Origin: Klebsiella pneumoniae
GTDB lineage: Bacteria; Pseudomonadota; Gammaproteobacteria; Pseudomonadales; CAMAPQ01
NCBI GenBank assembly: GCA_945860125.1
Contig: CAMAPQ010000003.1
Location: 1-61,625 of the forward strand
Length of the DNA stretch: 61,625 nt
Direction: 5' to 3'
Shown here piece after piece: positions 45,935-54,636 of this stretch (position 1 is its first letter; each line of letters begins with the position of its first letter). The notes beneath the pieces were generated by a model. That model searched no databases, had not been told where the DNA came from, and saw only the letters and a list, made by a program, of their open reading frames with translations. The position numbers and the translations under genes were made by a program.

Positions 45935-46777
45935 CTATTTACCCCAAAATGCCATAGGCTCATAATCAGAATAAGGTAATGAACCAAGGTTTATTTTTAT
46001 ATTTGATTTTCGTTCTTTTATTCTTTGTTCTACAAGCCGTCTCACTGAAATAGGGCTACCACTACATACATTAAAATTACCTTCTTTTTTTGATTCAAAA
46101 ATTTCAACAAGCTTTTCAGCGACTGTTTCGACAGGCAAATAATCTCTTAATTGTTCGCCACCGCTCATATCAAATATAGGGTCGCCTCTGTCTATCGCTC
46201 TGTCAAGAGATGCAATAATTGACAGTGAATTCTGACCTCGACCATACATATAAAAAAGCCTTGCCCACTTTAAGTTGAAAGGTATTTCAACCTTAAGATA
46301 AGTGAGATACTGTCTTAGTATATCTTTAGAAAAAGCATAAGGATTAGCAGGCTGGGTAATTGTATTCGCCGGTATTGGGCCATACTGAAAGCCATATTCA
46401 AAACATGTACCCGTTACGAGAATATTATTAACACCTTTATAAATGAGTGATTTAATAAACTCATAATTTTTAGGTAGATTTTCTTCAAAATGAAATAATG
46501 ACTTATAATTAGGCAATCCCTGCCACGCAAGATGAATAAGGGCGACGCCTTTATTTAATTTAAAATCTATTTTATCGTTATGTATATCTAAAGAAACAAA
46601 TGAAACAGAAGAATACCAATCAAAAAATCTTGCTTTATTTTCATCTCTTGCAATTGCAATGACTTCAATATTTTTCTCAAGAAGCAGAGGTATAATATGC
46701 TGACCAATAAAGCCTGTTGCACCTGTAACGATAACCTGCTTCATATCATCTTGAAAATTAAATATATCAGGCACCAT
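45935..46777 (-). CDS. NAD-dependent epimerase/dehydratase (sugar reductase candidate)
   Basis: An extended short-chain dehydrogenase of about 280 residues: MKQVIVTGATGFIGQHIIP is the nucleotide-binding start, and YAFSK carries the Tyr-x3-Lys pair. It could be the 4-ketoreductase or epimerase that finishes the CDP-sugar made by the neighbouring genes. The start is unclear: the family core begins at the ATG at 46744, while the ATG at 46777 has GAAGGG 7 nt upstream, supplied by the end of element A. The frame reaches further into the element (to 46825). Confidence 0.82.
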   Translation of the reverse strand: MVPDIFNFQDDMKQVIVTGATGFIGQHIIPLLLEKNIEVIAIARDENKARFFDWYSSVSFVSLDIHNDKIDFKLNKGVALIHLAWQGLPNYKSLFHFEENLPKNYEFIKSLIYKGVNNILVTGTCFEYGFQYGPIPANTITQPANPYAFSKDILRQYLTYLKVEIPFNLKWARLFYMYGRGQNSLSIIASLDRAIDRGDPIFDMSGGEQLRDYLPVETVAEKLVEIFESKKEGNFNVCSGSPISVRRLVEQRIKERKSNIKINLGSLPYSDYEPMAFWGK

Positions 46778-46780
46778 ATC

Positions 46781-46908
46781 TATACCCTTCGTACTTGAAA
46801 ACACGGCATTGTTGGCTACGCTCACTCACCCCAATAACAAAGTTTATCTATGCTCATGGGATTTCCTCCCTTGCCGCCTCCCCGGTGATTCCAATTACTT
46901 TGGGTATA
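46781..46908 (-). repeat. element A, copy 6
   Basis: Full-length reverse copy (TATACCCTTCGTACTTG to ACTTTGGGTATA) directly upstream of the epimerase gene. Its end provides the GAAGGG that precedes the epimerase ATG at 46777. Confidence 0.88.
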
Positions 46909-47079
46909 TTCCATATCTATTCCGGAGTAACAACAAAACCTGCGCCTTATAATTTATTTACTATAGACTAATAACCACATCTCGCTTAAGAGCGCTTGCT
47001 TTTATTTTTTTAGCTATTATATATAATCAATAATATTGATCTGTTTTCAATATCATTTAAGACTTAAGAGATATTTTGA

Positions 47080-47745
47080 ATGACGATAAAAAACCCATTA
47101 CGCCTAAGAGCTGGATCAATTAGTAACTTAACCCTATATATTAGCAAGCAATTAAATAGCCTGTTCCCGGCTGAAGGTTTAGATTGTGATATAGAGGAAC
47201 TGGGCCGTATTATTAATATAGCACTTGAAAGAATGCGCCCTATTCTTGAAGCCGTCCGCGCTTTTGAAGAAAATGCCTTTGATCATTTTAATACTTTGCA
47301 ATACTCTACTTTTCTTTATCTCGTCTCAAATGAATATTGGCAATTAACTCAGAAAACAGAGCTCTCTGAGCGAATTTTTTGCTTAAATCGTGCATTAAAC
47401 TCTATAGAGTTATTTTACTGTGTAAATATGCCGGAAATCTTTCTTTTAGCACATGGATTAGGCTCTGTTCTTGTTAATACTCACTATGGAAATAAATTAG
47501 TCATATTTCAAAACGTGTCTGTTGGAAGGGTTGGCGATGAAAAACCATTTATTTCAGAGAACGTTATCTTATTTCCAGGATCAATTATTTCTGGCAACAC
47601 ACTGATTGGTAAAAATAGCGTGGTAGGTGCAGGCGTTGTATTGCATAACTTTGAATTACCCGATAACACTATGGCTATTAGAAACGCCGAAGGCTTTGTT
47701 TTAAAGCCACGAAAACGTGATTTTAGCGCCCTTTACTTTAAATAA
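47080..47745 (+). CDS. serine acetyltransferase-like hexapeptide-repeat transferase
   Basis: A 221-residue protein with an N-terminal helical domain and a C-terminal left-handed beta helix (VNTHYGNKLVIFQNVSVG, ISENVILFPGSIISGNTLIG, NSVVGAGVVL). The arrangement is CysE-like, but the helical part is diverged, and the setting in a polysaccharide locus suggests a sugar O- or N-acetyltransferase. It is the only plus-strand gene between 41122 and 55143 and converges on the C-methyltransferase, 2 bp from its stop. Confidence 0.75.
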   Translation: MTIKNPLRLRAGSISNLTLYISKQLNSLFPAEGLDCDIEELGRIINIALERMRPILEAVRAFEENAFDHFNTLQYSTFLYLVSNEYWQLTQKTELSERIFCLNRALNSIELFYCVNMPEIFLLAHGLGSVLVNTHYGNKLVIFQNVSVGRVGDEKPFISENVILFPGSIISGNTLIGKNSVVGAGVVLHNFELPDNTMAIRNAEGFVLKPRKRDFSALYFK

Positions 47746-47747
47746 TC

Positions 47748-48974
47748 CTATTCTATTTTTAATGCAGGAATGGCCGTTACAAAATGCCCACCCCATTCTT
47801 TTATAAAAGAGAGTTGACGCATCACTTCATCACTTAAATTCCACGGGAAAATAATAATATAATCTGGCTTTTCTTTTAATAGCCTCTCTTGTGAAACAAT
47901 TTTAATGCGACTTCCTGGCATATATTTTCCTTGCTTCGCAGGGTTGCGATCCACAATAAAATCAATTAAATCAGTGCGAATACCTGCAAAATTTAACAAA
48001 GTATTCCCTTTCGCTGCCGCACCATAACCCACTACTTTTTTATTTTCTTTTTTTGCTTTAAGTAAAAAAAACAGAAAATCATTTTTAAGTTTTTCAACAC
48101 TTTGCTGAAACTCACTATAGTAGACAAGATTTTGCATCCCTAGCTCTTTTTCAACGATCAGTAATTTAGATACATTGATACTTTGTAACTTTTTACCTTC
48201 ATGCTGCTTTTGTGCAAAAACACGCAAGCTACCACCATGTGTTGGTAATAATTCAACATCAAAAATAGCCAACCCATTCTTATTAAAGATGGCATTAACT
48301 GTTGTGAATGATAGATACGAAAAATGCTCATGATAAATCGTATCAAACTGTTTTCCTGCCTTTAACGCCATTAAATGAGGAAACTCAAAAGTAGCCACCC
48401 CTTCTGGCTTTAATAAAGCTGAAAAACCCCGCACAAAATCATTAATATCCGGAACATGCGCTAAAACATTATTAGCAATCATTAAATTGGCCTTACCTTC
48501 TTCTATTACTAATTTTTCAGCTAGTTTTGAACCAAAAAAAGCCTCTATTATAGGTATATTTTTTAATCTAGCAGCGACAGCGGTACTTGCAGTAGGTTCT
48601 ATGCCTAAGCAAGGAATATGATGGGATACAAAATACTGTAATAAATAGCCGTCATTGGCAGCAACTTCAATTACTTTACTTTCTTTATTTAAACTAAAAC
48701 GTACCATCATTTGCTGTACATAGTCTTCTGCATGCTTTAACCAAGTTGTTGAAAAACCGCTAAAATAAGCATAGTCCGCGTTAAAAAACGCCTCTGGTTC
48801 AGCAAAGTCTTCGGTTTGAACAAGCCAACAAAACTCACACACTAAAATACGAAGCGGGAACCACTTTTCAGGGCTATTAAGATTTTCTTGGGTTAAATAA
48901 CTATTAGAAGGGGGCGCTGTACCTAAATCTAAAAAAATATGTCTTAATAGTGTGTGACAGTGCCGACACTTCAT
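47748..48974 (-). CDS. sugar C-methyltransferase (TylCIII/NovU type)
   Basis: A 408-residue three-part enzyme: an N-terminal zinc domain with MKCRHCHTLL and CEFCW (four Cys), a central SAM domain (VIEVAANDGYLLQYFV near 105) and a C-terminal domain (KKVVGYGAAAKGNTLLNF, FIVDRNPAKQGKYMPGS). This plan is that of C-3 (or C-5) methyltransferases acting on NDP-4-keto-6-deoxy sugars. It overlaps the 3,5-epimerase gene by 4 bp and lies in the cassette with RfbF and RfbG, pointing to a CDP-linked branched sugar. Confidence 0.88.
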   Translation of the reverse strand: MKCRHCHTLLRHIFLDLGTAPPSNSYLTQENLNSPEKWFPLRILVCEFCWLVQTEDFAEPEAFFNADYAYFSGFSTTWLKHAEDYVQQMMVRFSLNKESKVIEVAANDGYLLQYFVSHHIPCLGIEPTASTAVAARLKNIPIIEAFFGSKLAEKLVIEEGKANLMIANNVLAHVPDINDFVRGFSALLKPEGVATFEFPHLMALKAGKQFDTIYHEHFSYLSFTTVNAIFNKNGLAIFDVELLPTHGGSLRVFAQKQHEGKKLQSINVSKLLIVEKELGMQNLVYYSEFQQSVEKLKNDFLFFLLKAKKENKKVVGYGAAAKGNTLLNFAGIRTDLIDFIVDRNPAKQGKYMPGSRIKIVSQERLLKEKPDYIIIFPWNLSDEVMRQLSFIKEWGGHFVTAIPALKIE

Positions 48975-49534
48975 ATCAAAAGCCCTTTAAATGTCTCTAA
49001 AAGAAAAGGATGCAATTGATCCCTTTTGGAAATACAGGTTGTTTCACAAGGCCAAGCAATACCTAATTTTGAATCCTGATAATGTAATCCCGCTTCTGCA
49101 TGAGGCGCATAAAATGCCGAATGACAATATATAAGATGACAATCATCGGTTAACGTTTGAAATCCATGGGCAAAACCTTCAGGGATTAACAGACTATGAT
49201 TATTATCTGCCGATAAAATTTCTGCATGCCACTGTAAAAAAGTAGCCGAATTCTTACGCAAATCTACCACCACATCAAAAATCTTACCCACAAGACAACT
49301 TACTATTTTTATTTCACTATGAGGAGGAAGTTGAAAATGTAAGCCCCTAATACTCCCTGCCTGATAAGTGTGAGTATGATTAATTTGAACAATGTGTTTT
49401 TCAATATTGAATATAGAAGCTAATTCTTCTGCACAAAATAAACGCGATAAAAAACCACGCTCATCTTTCAGGCATTCTCGCTTAATTAATTTCAACCCAG
49501 CTAAGGGCGTATCTTTCATCACAAAACGCTTCAC
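48971..49534 (-). CDS. rfbC: dTDP-4-dehydrorhamnose 3,5-epimerase-like protein (RmlC family)
   Basis: A 187-residue cupin that epimerises C-3/C-5 of a 4-keto-6-deoxy sugar nucleotide. Motifs: DERGFLSRLF, SIRGLHFQLPP with the active-site His, VVVDLRKNSATF and IPEGFAHGFQTL. GTG at 49534 has AGGAG 7 nt upstream and is preferred over the ATG at 49519. No RmlA, RmlB or RmlD is present, so the substrate is probably the CDP-sugar from RfbG, not dTDP-4-keto-6-deoxyglucose. Confidence 0.9.
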   Translation of the reverse strand: MKRFVMKDTPLAGLKLIKRECLKDERGFLSRLFCAEELASIFNIEKHIVQINHTHTYQAGSIRGLHFQLPPHSEIKIVSCLVGKIFDVVVDLRKNSATFLQWHAEILSADNNHSLLIPEGFAHGFQTLTDDCHLIYCHSAFYAPHAEAGLHYQDSKLGIAWPCETTCISKRDQLHPFLLETFKGLLI

Positions 49535-49555
49535 CTATCCACTCCTACTTTTTCA

Positions 49556-49658
49556 TAGGACTTACGCAAAATCGCCCAGCTTTGTTGTCCTGCCTAGCCG
49601 TACAGCGTGTACTGTCTTCGTCAGGACGCCTTGCTGGAACAATTCTGCGTAAGCCCTA
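49556..49658 (-). repeat. element B, copy 4 (forms the end of rfbG)
   Basis: Full-length copy between the epimerase gene and rfbG. Its right 38 bp are translated as the C-terminus and stop codon of rfbG. Confidence 0.88.
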
Positions 49659-50709
49659 TTTCATATTGGTGGATTTGCTCAAGACTTATTTCACGCATCT
49701 GCTTGTTTTGTAACCAGGCATGATACCACTCGGCTGTTTTATGTAAGGCTTCATCAATAGACCATTTGCAAAACCAGTTAAGACGTTCACGTGCTTTATG
49801 GCTATCTAATTTTAAATAACATGCCTCATGTAATTGCGGGGATAAATCACAATTCCATTTTGCCTGAGGGAAAGCAGCAGCAAGCGTATGAAGTACTTTT
49901 TCAACAGAACAAGCCGCCTCTGAAGAAGGACCAAAATTCCATCCTTCTGCAAAACTTTCCCCTGCTGTATAAAGTTTTTCTGCCAGTGTTAAATAACCGG
50001 ATAACGGCTCCAAAACATGTTGCCAAGGGCGAATGGCTTTGGGAAAACGTATGCACAAAGGCTCTTTTTTTTCCAGCGCACGCATAAAATCAGGAATTAA
50101 ACGATGCGGCGCCCAATCTCCTCCACCTATAACATTACCCGCCCGTGCACTAGCAACTGAGATACCTTTTGCCGAAAAAAAAGATTGCCGATAAGAAGCG
50201 GTAATAAGTTCAGAGCAAGCTTTGCTGCTTGAGTAAGGATCAAACCCACCCATAGGCTCCTCTTCGCGATAAGGCCATATCCATTCTTTATTCTCATAGC
50301 ATTTATCGGTTGTCACGTTGAGAATCACACGTACGCTGCGTACCTTGCGCACTGCCTCAAAAAGATTAACGGTTCCCATCACATTTGTTTCATACGTTTC
50401 GATAGGTAGCTCATAAGCAGTTTTTACTAAAGCTTGTGCGGCAAGATGCAATACAATTTCAGGCCGAGCAAAACTCAAAGCCTCAACTAATTGAACTTTA
50501 TTTCTTATATCGCCAATTGTATGTTCTTTGAGATCGTCAATAACGTTACATAAAGTAAAAAAATTAGGCGTGGTTGGAGCAGTAAGTGAGTAGCCATAAA
50601 CATCCGCACCAAGCTGTTTTAACCAAAGACTAAGCCATGCGCCTTTAAAACCAGTGTGCCCTGTTAAAAAAACACGTTTGCCTTTCCAAAAAGAATTATC
50701 TAGGACCAT
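49621..50709 (-). CDS. rfbG: CDP-glucose 4,6-dehydratase
   Basis: It converts CDP-glucose to CDP-4-keto-6-deoxyglucose. The SDR start FWKGKRVFLTGHTGFKGAWL, LHLAAQALVKTAYELP, NVTTDKCYENKEW and DPYSSSKACSELI are typical of RfbG. I use the ATG at 50709, which gives the family N-terminus and overlaps rfbF by 10 bp. The last 12 residues (IGLTQNCSSKAS) and the TGA come from element B, so the natural C-terminus has been replaced; the catalytic core is intact. Confidence 0.94.
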   Translation of the reverse strand: MVLDNSFWKGKRVFLTGHTGFKGAWLSLWLKQLGADVYGYSLTAPTTPNFFTLCNVIDDLKEHTIGDIRNKVQLVEALSFARPEIVLHLAAQALVKTAYELPIETYETNVMGTVNLFEAVRKVRSVRVILNVTTDKCYENKEWIWPYREEEPMGGFDPYSSSKACSELITASYRQSFFSAKGISVASARAGNVIGGGDWAPHRLIPDFMRALEKKEPLCIRFPKAIRPWQHVLEPLSGYLTLAEKLYTAGESFAEGWNFGPSSEAACSVEKVLHTLAAAFPQAKWNCDLSPQLHEACYLKLDSHKARERLNWFCKWSIDEALHKTAEWYHAWLQNKQMREISLEQIHQYEIGLTQNCSSKAS

Positions 50710-51473
50710 AATTTCCAAGGTGCTTTCCCTACCGACCATAGTTCTTCTAAAAATTTTTTATCTCTTAAGGTATCCATCGCATGCCAAAAACCTGCATGTT
50801 CAAAAGCAATTAATTCATTCTTTTCGGCTAATTGTGTAAGAGGCTCCGTTTCCCAACTCGTGTGATCCCCTTCGATATAACGCAGGCAATCAGGGCTTAA
50901 AATAAAAAATCCGCCATTAATCCAGCCCCCATCCCCTCTTGGCTTTTCAATAAAGCCTGTCACTTTTTGGCCACTTAAAAGTAAAGAGCCATAACGGCCA
51001 GCGGGTTGTACCGCTGTAACGGTCGCAAGCTTACCATGCTGCCGATGATGGTTAATTTGAGCTTGCATATCTATATTAGAAAGGCCATCCCCATAAGTAA
51101 AAAAAAAGAATTCTTCATTCTTTATATATTCACTGACACGTTTTAATCTGCCGCCTGTTAATGTATTTTCGCCCGTATCGACTAAAGTTACTTTCCAAGG
51201 CTCAGCATGCTTATGATGAACTTCCATTTCATTCGTTGTCATATCAAAAGTAACGTCAGACATATGTAAAAAATAGTTGGCAAAGTATTCTTTAATGACA
51301 ATACCTTTATAACCACAACACACAATAAAATGATTTACGCCATAAAAAGAATATAGCTTTAAGATATGCCATAAAATCGGCTTACCCCCTATTTCAATCA
51401 TAGGTTTTGGCTTGGTATGGGTTTCTTCAGAAATTCTCGTACCTAAACCACCCGCTAAAATAACCGCTTTCAT
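50700..51473 (-). CDS. rfbF: glucose-1-phosphate cytidylyltransferase
   Basis: It makes CDP-glucose from CTP and glucose 1-phosphate, the entry to CDP-deoxyhexoses. The pyrophosphorylase signature MKAVILAGGLGTRISEETH, the RfbF-specific KPKPMIEIGGKPILWHIL, and TGGRLKRVSEYI identify it. At 257 residues it is full length. It overlaps rfbG. The next enzyme of the 3,6-dideoxyhexose route (RfbH) is absent, which points to another sugar. Confidence 0.96.
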   Translation of the reverse strand: MKAVILAGGLGTRISEETHTKPKPMIEIGGKPILWHILKLYSFYGVNHFIVCCGYKGIVIKEYFANYFLHMSDVTFDMTTNEMEVHHKHAEPWKVTLVDTGENTLTGGRLKRVSEYIKNEEFFFFTYGDGLSNIDMQAQINHHRQHGKLATVTAVQPAGRYGSLLLSGQKVTGFIEKPRGDGGWINGGFFILSPDCLRYIEGDHTSWETEPLTQLAEKNELIAFEHAGFWHAMDTLRDKKFLEELWSVGKAPWKLWS

Positions 51474-51514
51474 TATTTACTCTCGCAGAGTTTATTTATA
51501 ATAAAAAGTATATA

Positions 51515-52375
51515 TCAAAAATTCTGCTTTCGACTTTGATACATTAATACGGTAATTTGTTCTGAAATAAGCCCCATGAGAAATACCAAAATGGCGGTAA
51601 TAAAAAGCAGTGCACCCATATTGGTAAAACGTTCAGACACGATAAATGTATATAAATAATAACAACATGCTGTAATAAAAAAGAAAGCGCTCACGGGCAT
51701 AAACATTCTTAAAGGCGAATAGAGTGTTGCAATTTTAAAGATGATCAACATAAATTTAAGTCCATCATTCATTAAATTGATGTGGCTTTTTCCTTCTCTT
51801 TTTAAAGCGACAATAGGATGATAAGCAACACTATAACCTGCCCTAAAAAAAGCCATAGTTATGGTAGTAGGATATGAAAATCCGTTAGGGAGCAAATAAA
51901 TAAATTCTTTAAATTTTTCAGCGCGTACTGCTCGAAAACCAGAGGTTAAATCTTTAATCGGTTTTTCAACCAACCACGTTGCAACACGATTATAGATACC
52001 ATTACCCAAACAGCGTAAGCGATTGGCTTGAGAGCTTTTATCTCTTGCACCTACCACCATGTCATAACCTTCATGTAGTTTTTTTAATAAATCAGCGATA
52101 TCTTTTGGCTGATGCTGACCATCCGCATCCATAGTGATCCAGATGTCACCTGTTGCGATACGCGCACCGGATTTAACTGCCGCACCATTTCCTAAGCTAT
52201 AGGGGTGCGTCACAATTTTGACGCCATACTTTAAACAAAGCGCTAAAGTGCCGTCATTAGAACCATCGTTAACGATGATAACTTCAGCCTCGGGATAATT
52301 TTTTTTAAGATCTGGCAAAAGAAGCGCAAGAGAGGCTTCTTCATTTTTTGCCGGGATAATAATTGAAAGTTCCAT
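51515..52375 (-). CDS. polyprenyl-phosphate glycosyltransferase (GT2, DPM1-like)
   Basis: A 286-residue GT-A enzyme: MELSIIIPAKNEEASLALLL, VIIVNDGSNDGT and ITMDADGQHQPKD with the Asp-x-Asp site near 98. TSGFRAVRAEKFKEF follows. Two C-terminal membrane helices (about 228-250 and 255-278) place it with DPM1/GtrB-like enzymes that load a sugar onto undecaprenyl phosphate. That lipid sugar would be a suitable donor for the GT-C protein at 52576 or for glycan modification. It starts the CDP-sugar run. Confidence 0.88.
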   Translation of the reverse strand: MELSIIIPAKNEEASLALLLPDLKKNYPEAEVIIVNDGSNDGTLALCLKYGVKIVTHPYSLGNGAAVKSGARIATGDIWITMDADGQHQPKDIADLLKKLHEGYDMVVGARDKSSQANRLRCLGNGIYNRVATWLVEKPIKDLTSGFRAVRAEKFKEFIYLLPNGFSYPTTITMAFFRAGYSVAYHPIVALKREGKSHINLMNDGLKFMLIIFKIATLYSPLRMFMPVSAFFFITACCYYLYTFIVSERFTNMGALLFITAILVFLMGLISEQITVLMYQSRKQNF

Positions 52376-52412
52376 TCTTTTATCTCACGCTGCTGTATAT
52401 TAAAAAATACTA

Positions 52413-52515
52413 TAGGACTTACGCAGAATTGTTCCAACAAGGCGTCCTGACGAAGACAGTACACGCTGTACGGCGAGGCAGGACAACAAAGCTGGGCGAT
52501 TTTGCGTAAGTCCTA
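52413..52515 (+). repeat. element B, copy 5
   Basis: Full-length copy (103 bp), nearly identical to the copy at 16869, between the polyprenyl-phosphate glycosyltransferase and the GT-C/TPR gene, 60 bp beyond the latter's stop. Confidence 0.88.
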
Positions 52516-52575
52516 CATTACAAGAATATTAAAAGATGCTCGATTTTTATTATAGACGGTGATTTTTAATTCATA

Positions 52576-54555
52576 TTATGTCTTATCAATCTTCTTCTTT
52601 TTTAAAAGATCATCCATATCTTGATACTTTTTAAGATATGACTTTGGCAAAGTCGATCGATCAATTGTATTCAGCATGGCTATTGCCTTGTCATATTCAC
52701 CCATTAAATAATAAGTCGTTGATAAACCGAAAACATAATCACCATTTTGAGGTGAAAGCACCACAGCTTTTTTAAAATAAAAAACGGAAGCATCATAAAG
52801 ACCATAGCTAAGCGTAATTGCACCAAAATCATTATAAAATCCAGATTTATCTGCTCTCTCAAAATAAGGATTTTCCTCAAGTGCATTTATTATTCTATTT
52901 AAAAATGCAGGGCTGATAGCGCAGGTCTCACTATAACGACATCCAATTAGATCTTTTAATCTTTTATTCATATCTATTGTAATGGGTGCCTTAGCAATAC
53001 GTTCGATTAGAAGGTTTTCAACATTAGGATCTTTTTTATGTAAAAAAATATCATTAAATCTGATTAAACCAACAAAACCACTTATATCATTATTACTAAG
53101 CTGAGAAGCCAAGTTATAATGATGTGTTACTTTTTCATATAATTTTTTATTAAAAGAATCATTCACCACACTATTATCATTTAACAACAACATATCAACA
53201 TAAGCCATTGCAAGCTGGGTATGTGCGCGAACAGAAAGTGGATGATTTCGTGATTCATTTTCATATAGCGTGAAATCAGAAGACCAGGTATTTGCTCTCA
53301 CCCACGTACCACTTGCACACAAAATAACAGGCAAGATAAAAATAATATTTTTATAATAAAGAGGGCATTTATCTCTCACATGATTTAACAAATCAGCAAT
53401 GATAATAATAAACCCCATCATTGGAAAATAATTTCGGTGATCAAACATCATTTCTAAAGAAAAAATAGAAGATTCTAAACCATGCCCCAATAAAAACCAG
53501 CCTAAACCAAAACAAAAAATAGGTTTTTTCTTAACAAGAAAAACAGATAAAAACATACCTAAAATTAAAAATAGCATTGAAAAAAAAGTAGAAAGCGGGG
53601 AAAAAATACCTTTAGAAATAATTAAATCGTCCCTAAAAATGGCCATATCTTGAATGTTAGGAATAAATATCATTTTAATATATAACCATAACACTCTTGG
53701 CTGCGTCATTACTCTTTCTTTTAAGGAAAAGTCACGCATGGAATAAGAGCGCTCAAGCCAATTATGCTCAATTAATATTGCTAAAAAAATAAATAAAACA
53801 GAAGAAACAATCAAAAAAATGATTGGTTTAAAATATCTAATGGGTTTTAAACTACTTCCTAAAAATTTAAAAAAAATTATTTCAAGTAAAAATAAAACAC
53901 CTAATCCTGTTAAAATACTTTCCTTAGAGAGGATGGCTAGAACAAAGAAGAAAAACGCCCCAAAAAAATAAATAAACTTAACCCTACTTTCTTGTAACTG
54001 CTTAACTCTTGCATAAAAATACAGATTTAATGTGCAAAAAAAAAACAAACAGGAAAGACTTGTCATTCTTTGAACAACGTATAAAACACTGGTTACATTA
54101 AGAGGATGAAAAGCCCATAAACTAGCAGAAAAAATAGCCATACTAATTATGGTTAAATCATCTTTATTTTTTTTATGTAGAAATGAAAAAAAAGATCGGC
54201 AAAAGAAAAAAAATAATATGGAATTGACAAAGTGAATAGCAACATTCGTTACTTTAAACCAGAAGGGATTAAGCTCTGTTAACTGATAATTAATTAAAAA
54301 AGTAAAATAGCTGACCGGCCTATATAACGGCCCTGTTCTTACTGAAAATAAAGCAGTCTTAATATTTTCAATCGTAAAACTTTCTAAGTTCAATGCTTCA
54401 TTATCGACAATACTAGGGAAATCATCAAAAACAAAAGGACCACTCAAACCTGGCCAATATACAAAAAACATTGCAACAAAAAGAGTTAACGCTATAGGAA
54501 TACCGTAATGCAATTTTTTTATTTTATGAACTAGATTAGGTAGAAAAAAAAACAT
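52576..54555 (-). CDS. GT-C-type membrane glycosyltransferase with TPR repeats (candidate pilin glycosyltransferase)
   Basis: A 659-residue protein with about 10-12 membrane helices (1-410) and TPR-like helices at the C-terminus (YDASVFYFKKAVVLSPQNGDYVFGLS). VFDDFPSIVDNEAL near 38 resembles the Asp-Asp catalytic loop of GT-C enzymes such as the TMTC and PMT types. It lies directly downstream of pilA, separated by a pilA terminator. Genes in that place often glycosylate the pilin, as TfpO and TfpW do in Pseudomonas, although those are not close in sequence. Assignment to pilin is inference. Confidence 0.75.
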   Translation of the reverse strand: MFFFLPNLVHKIKKLHYGIPIALTLFVAMFFVYWPGLSGPFVFDDFPSIVDNEALNLESFTIENIKTALFSVRTGPLYRPVSYFTFLINYQLTELNPFWFKVTNVAIHFVNSILFFFFCRSFFSFLHKKNKDDLTIISMAIFSASLWAFHPLNVTSVLYVVQRMTSLSCLFFFCTLNLYFYARVKQLQESRVKFIYFFGAFFFFVLAILSKESILTGLGVLFLLEIIFFKFLGSSLKPIRYFKPIIFLIVSSVLFIFLAILIEHNWLERSYSMRDFSLKERVMTQPRVLWLYIKMIFIPNIQDMAIFRDDLIISKGIFSPLSTFFSMLFLILGMFLSVFLVKKKPIFCFGLGWFLLGHGLESSIFSLEMMFDHRNYFPMMGFIIIIADLLNHVRDKCPLYYKNIIFILPVILCASGTWVRANTWSSDFTLYENESRNHPLSVRAHTQLAMAYVDMLLLNDNSVVNDSFNKKLYEKVTHHYNLASQLSNNDISGFVGLIRFNDIFLHKKDPNVENLLIERIAKAPITIDMNKRLKDLIGCRYSETCAISPAFLNRIINALEENPYFERADKSGFYNDFGAITLSYGLYDASVFYFKKAVVLSPQNGDYVFGLSTTYYLMGEYDKAIAMLNTIDRSTLPKSYLKKYQDMDDLLKKKKIDKT

Positions 54556-54573
54556 GGCATCCCTTCCAAAATG

Positions 54574-54605
54574 AAAGATCGCTGGCGTTAACCCCAGCGA
54601 TCTTT
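54574..54605 (-). terminator. terminator after pilA
   Basis: A perfect 12-bp inverted repeat (AAAGATCGCTGG / CCAGCGATCTTT) with an 8-nt loop, 31 bp after the pilA stop and followed on the minus strand by T-rich sequence. It should give a short abundant pilA mRNA, with partial read-through into the GT-C gene. Confidence 0.82.
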
Positions 54606-54636
54606 TAAAGCATGAACTTATGAATAAAACAGTATA

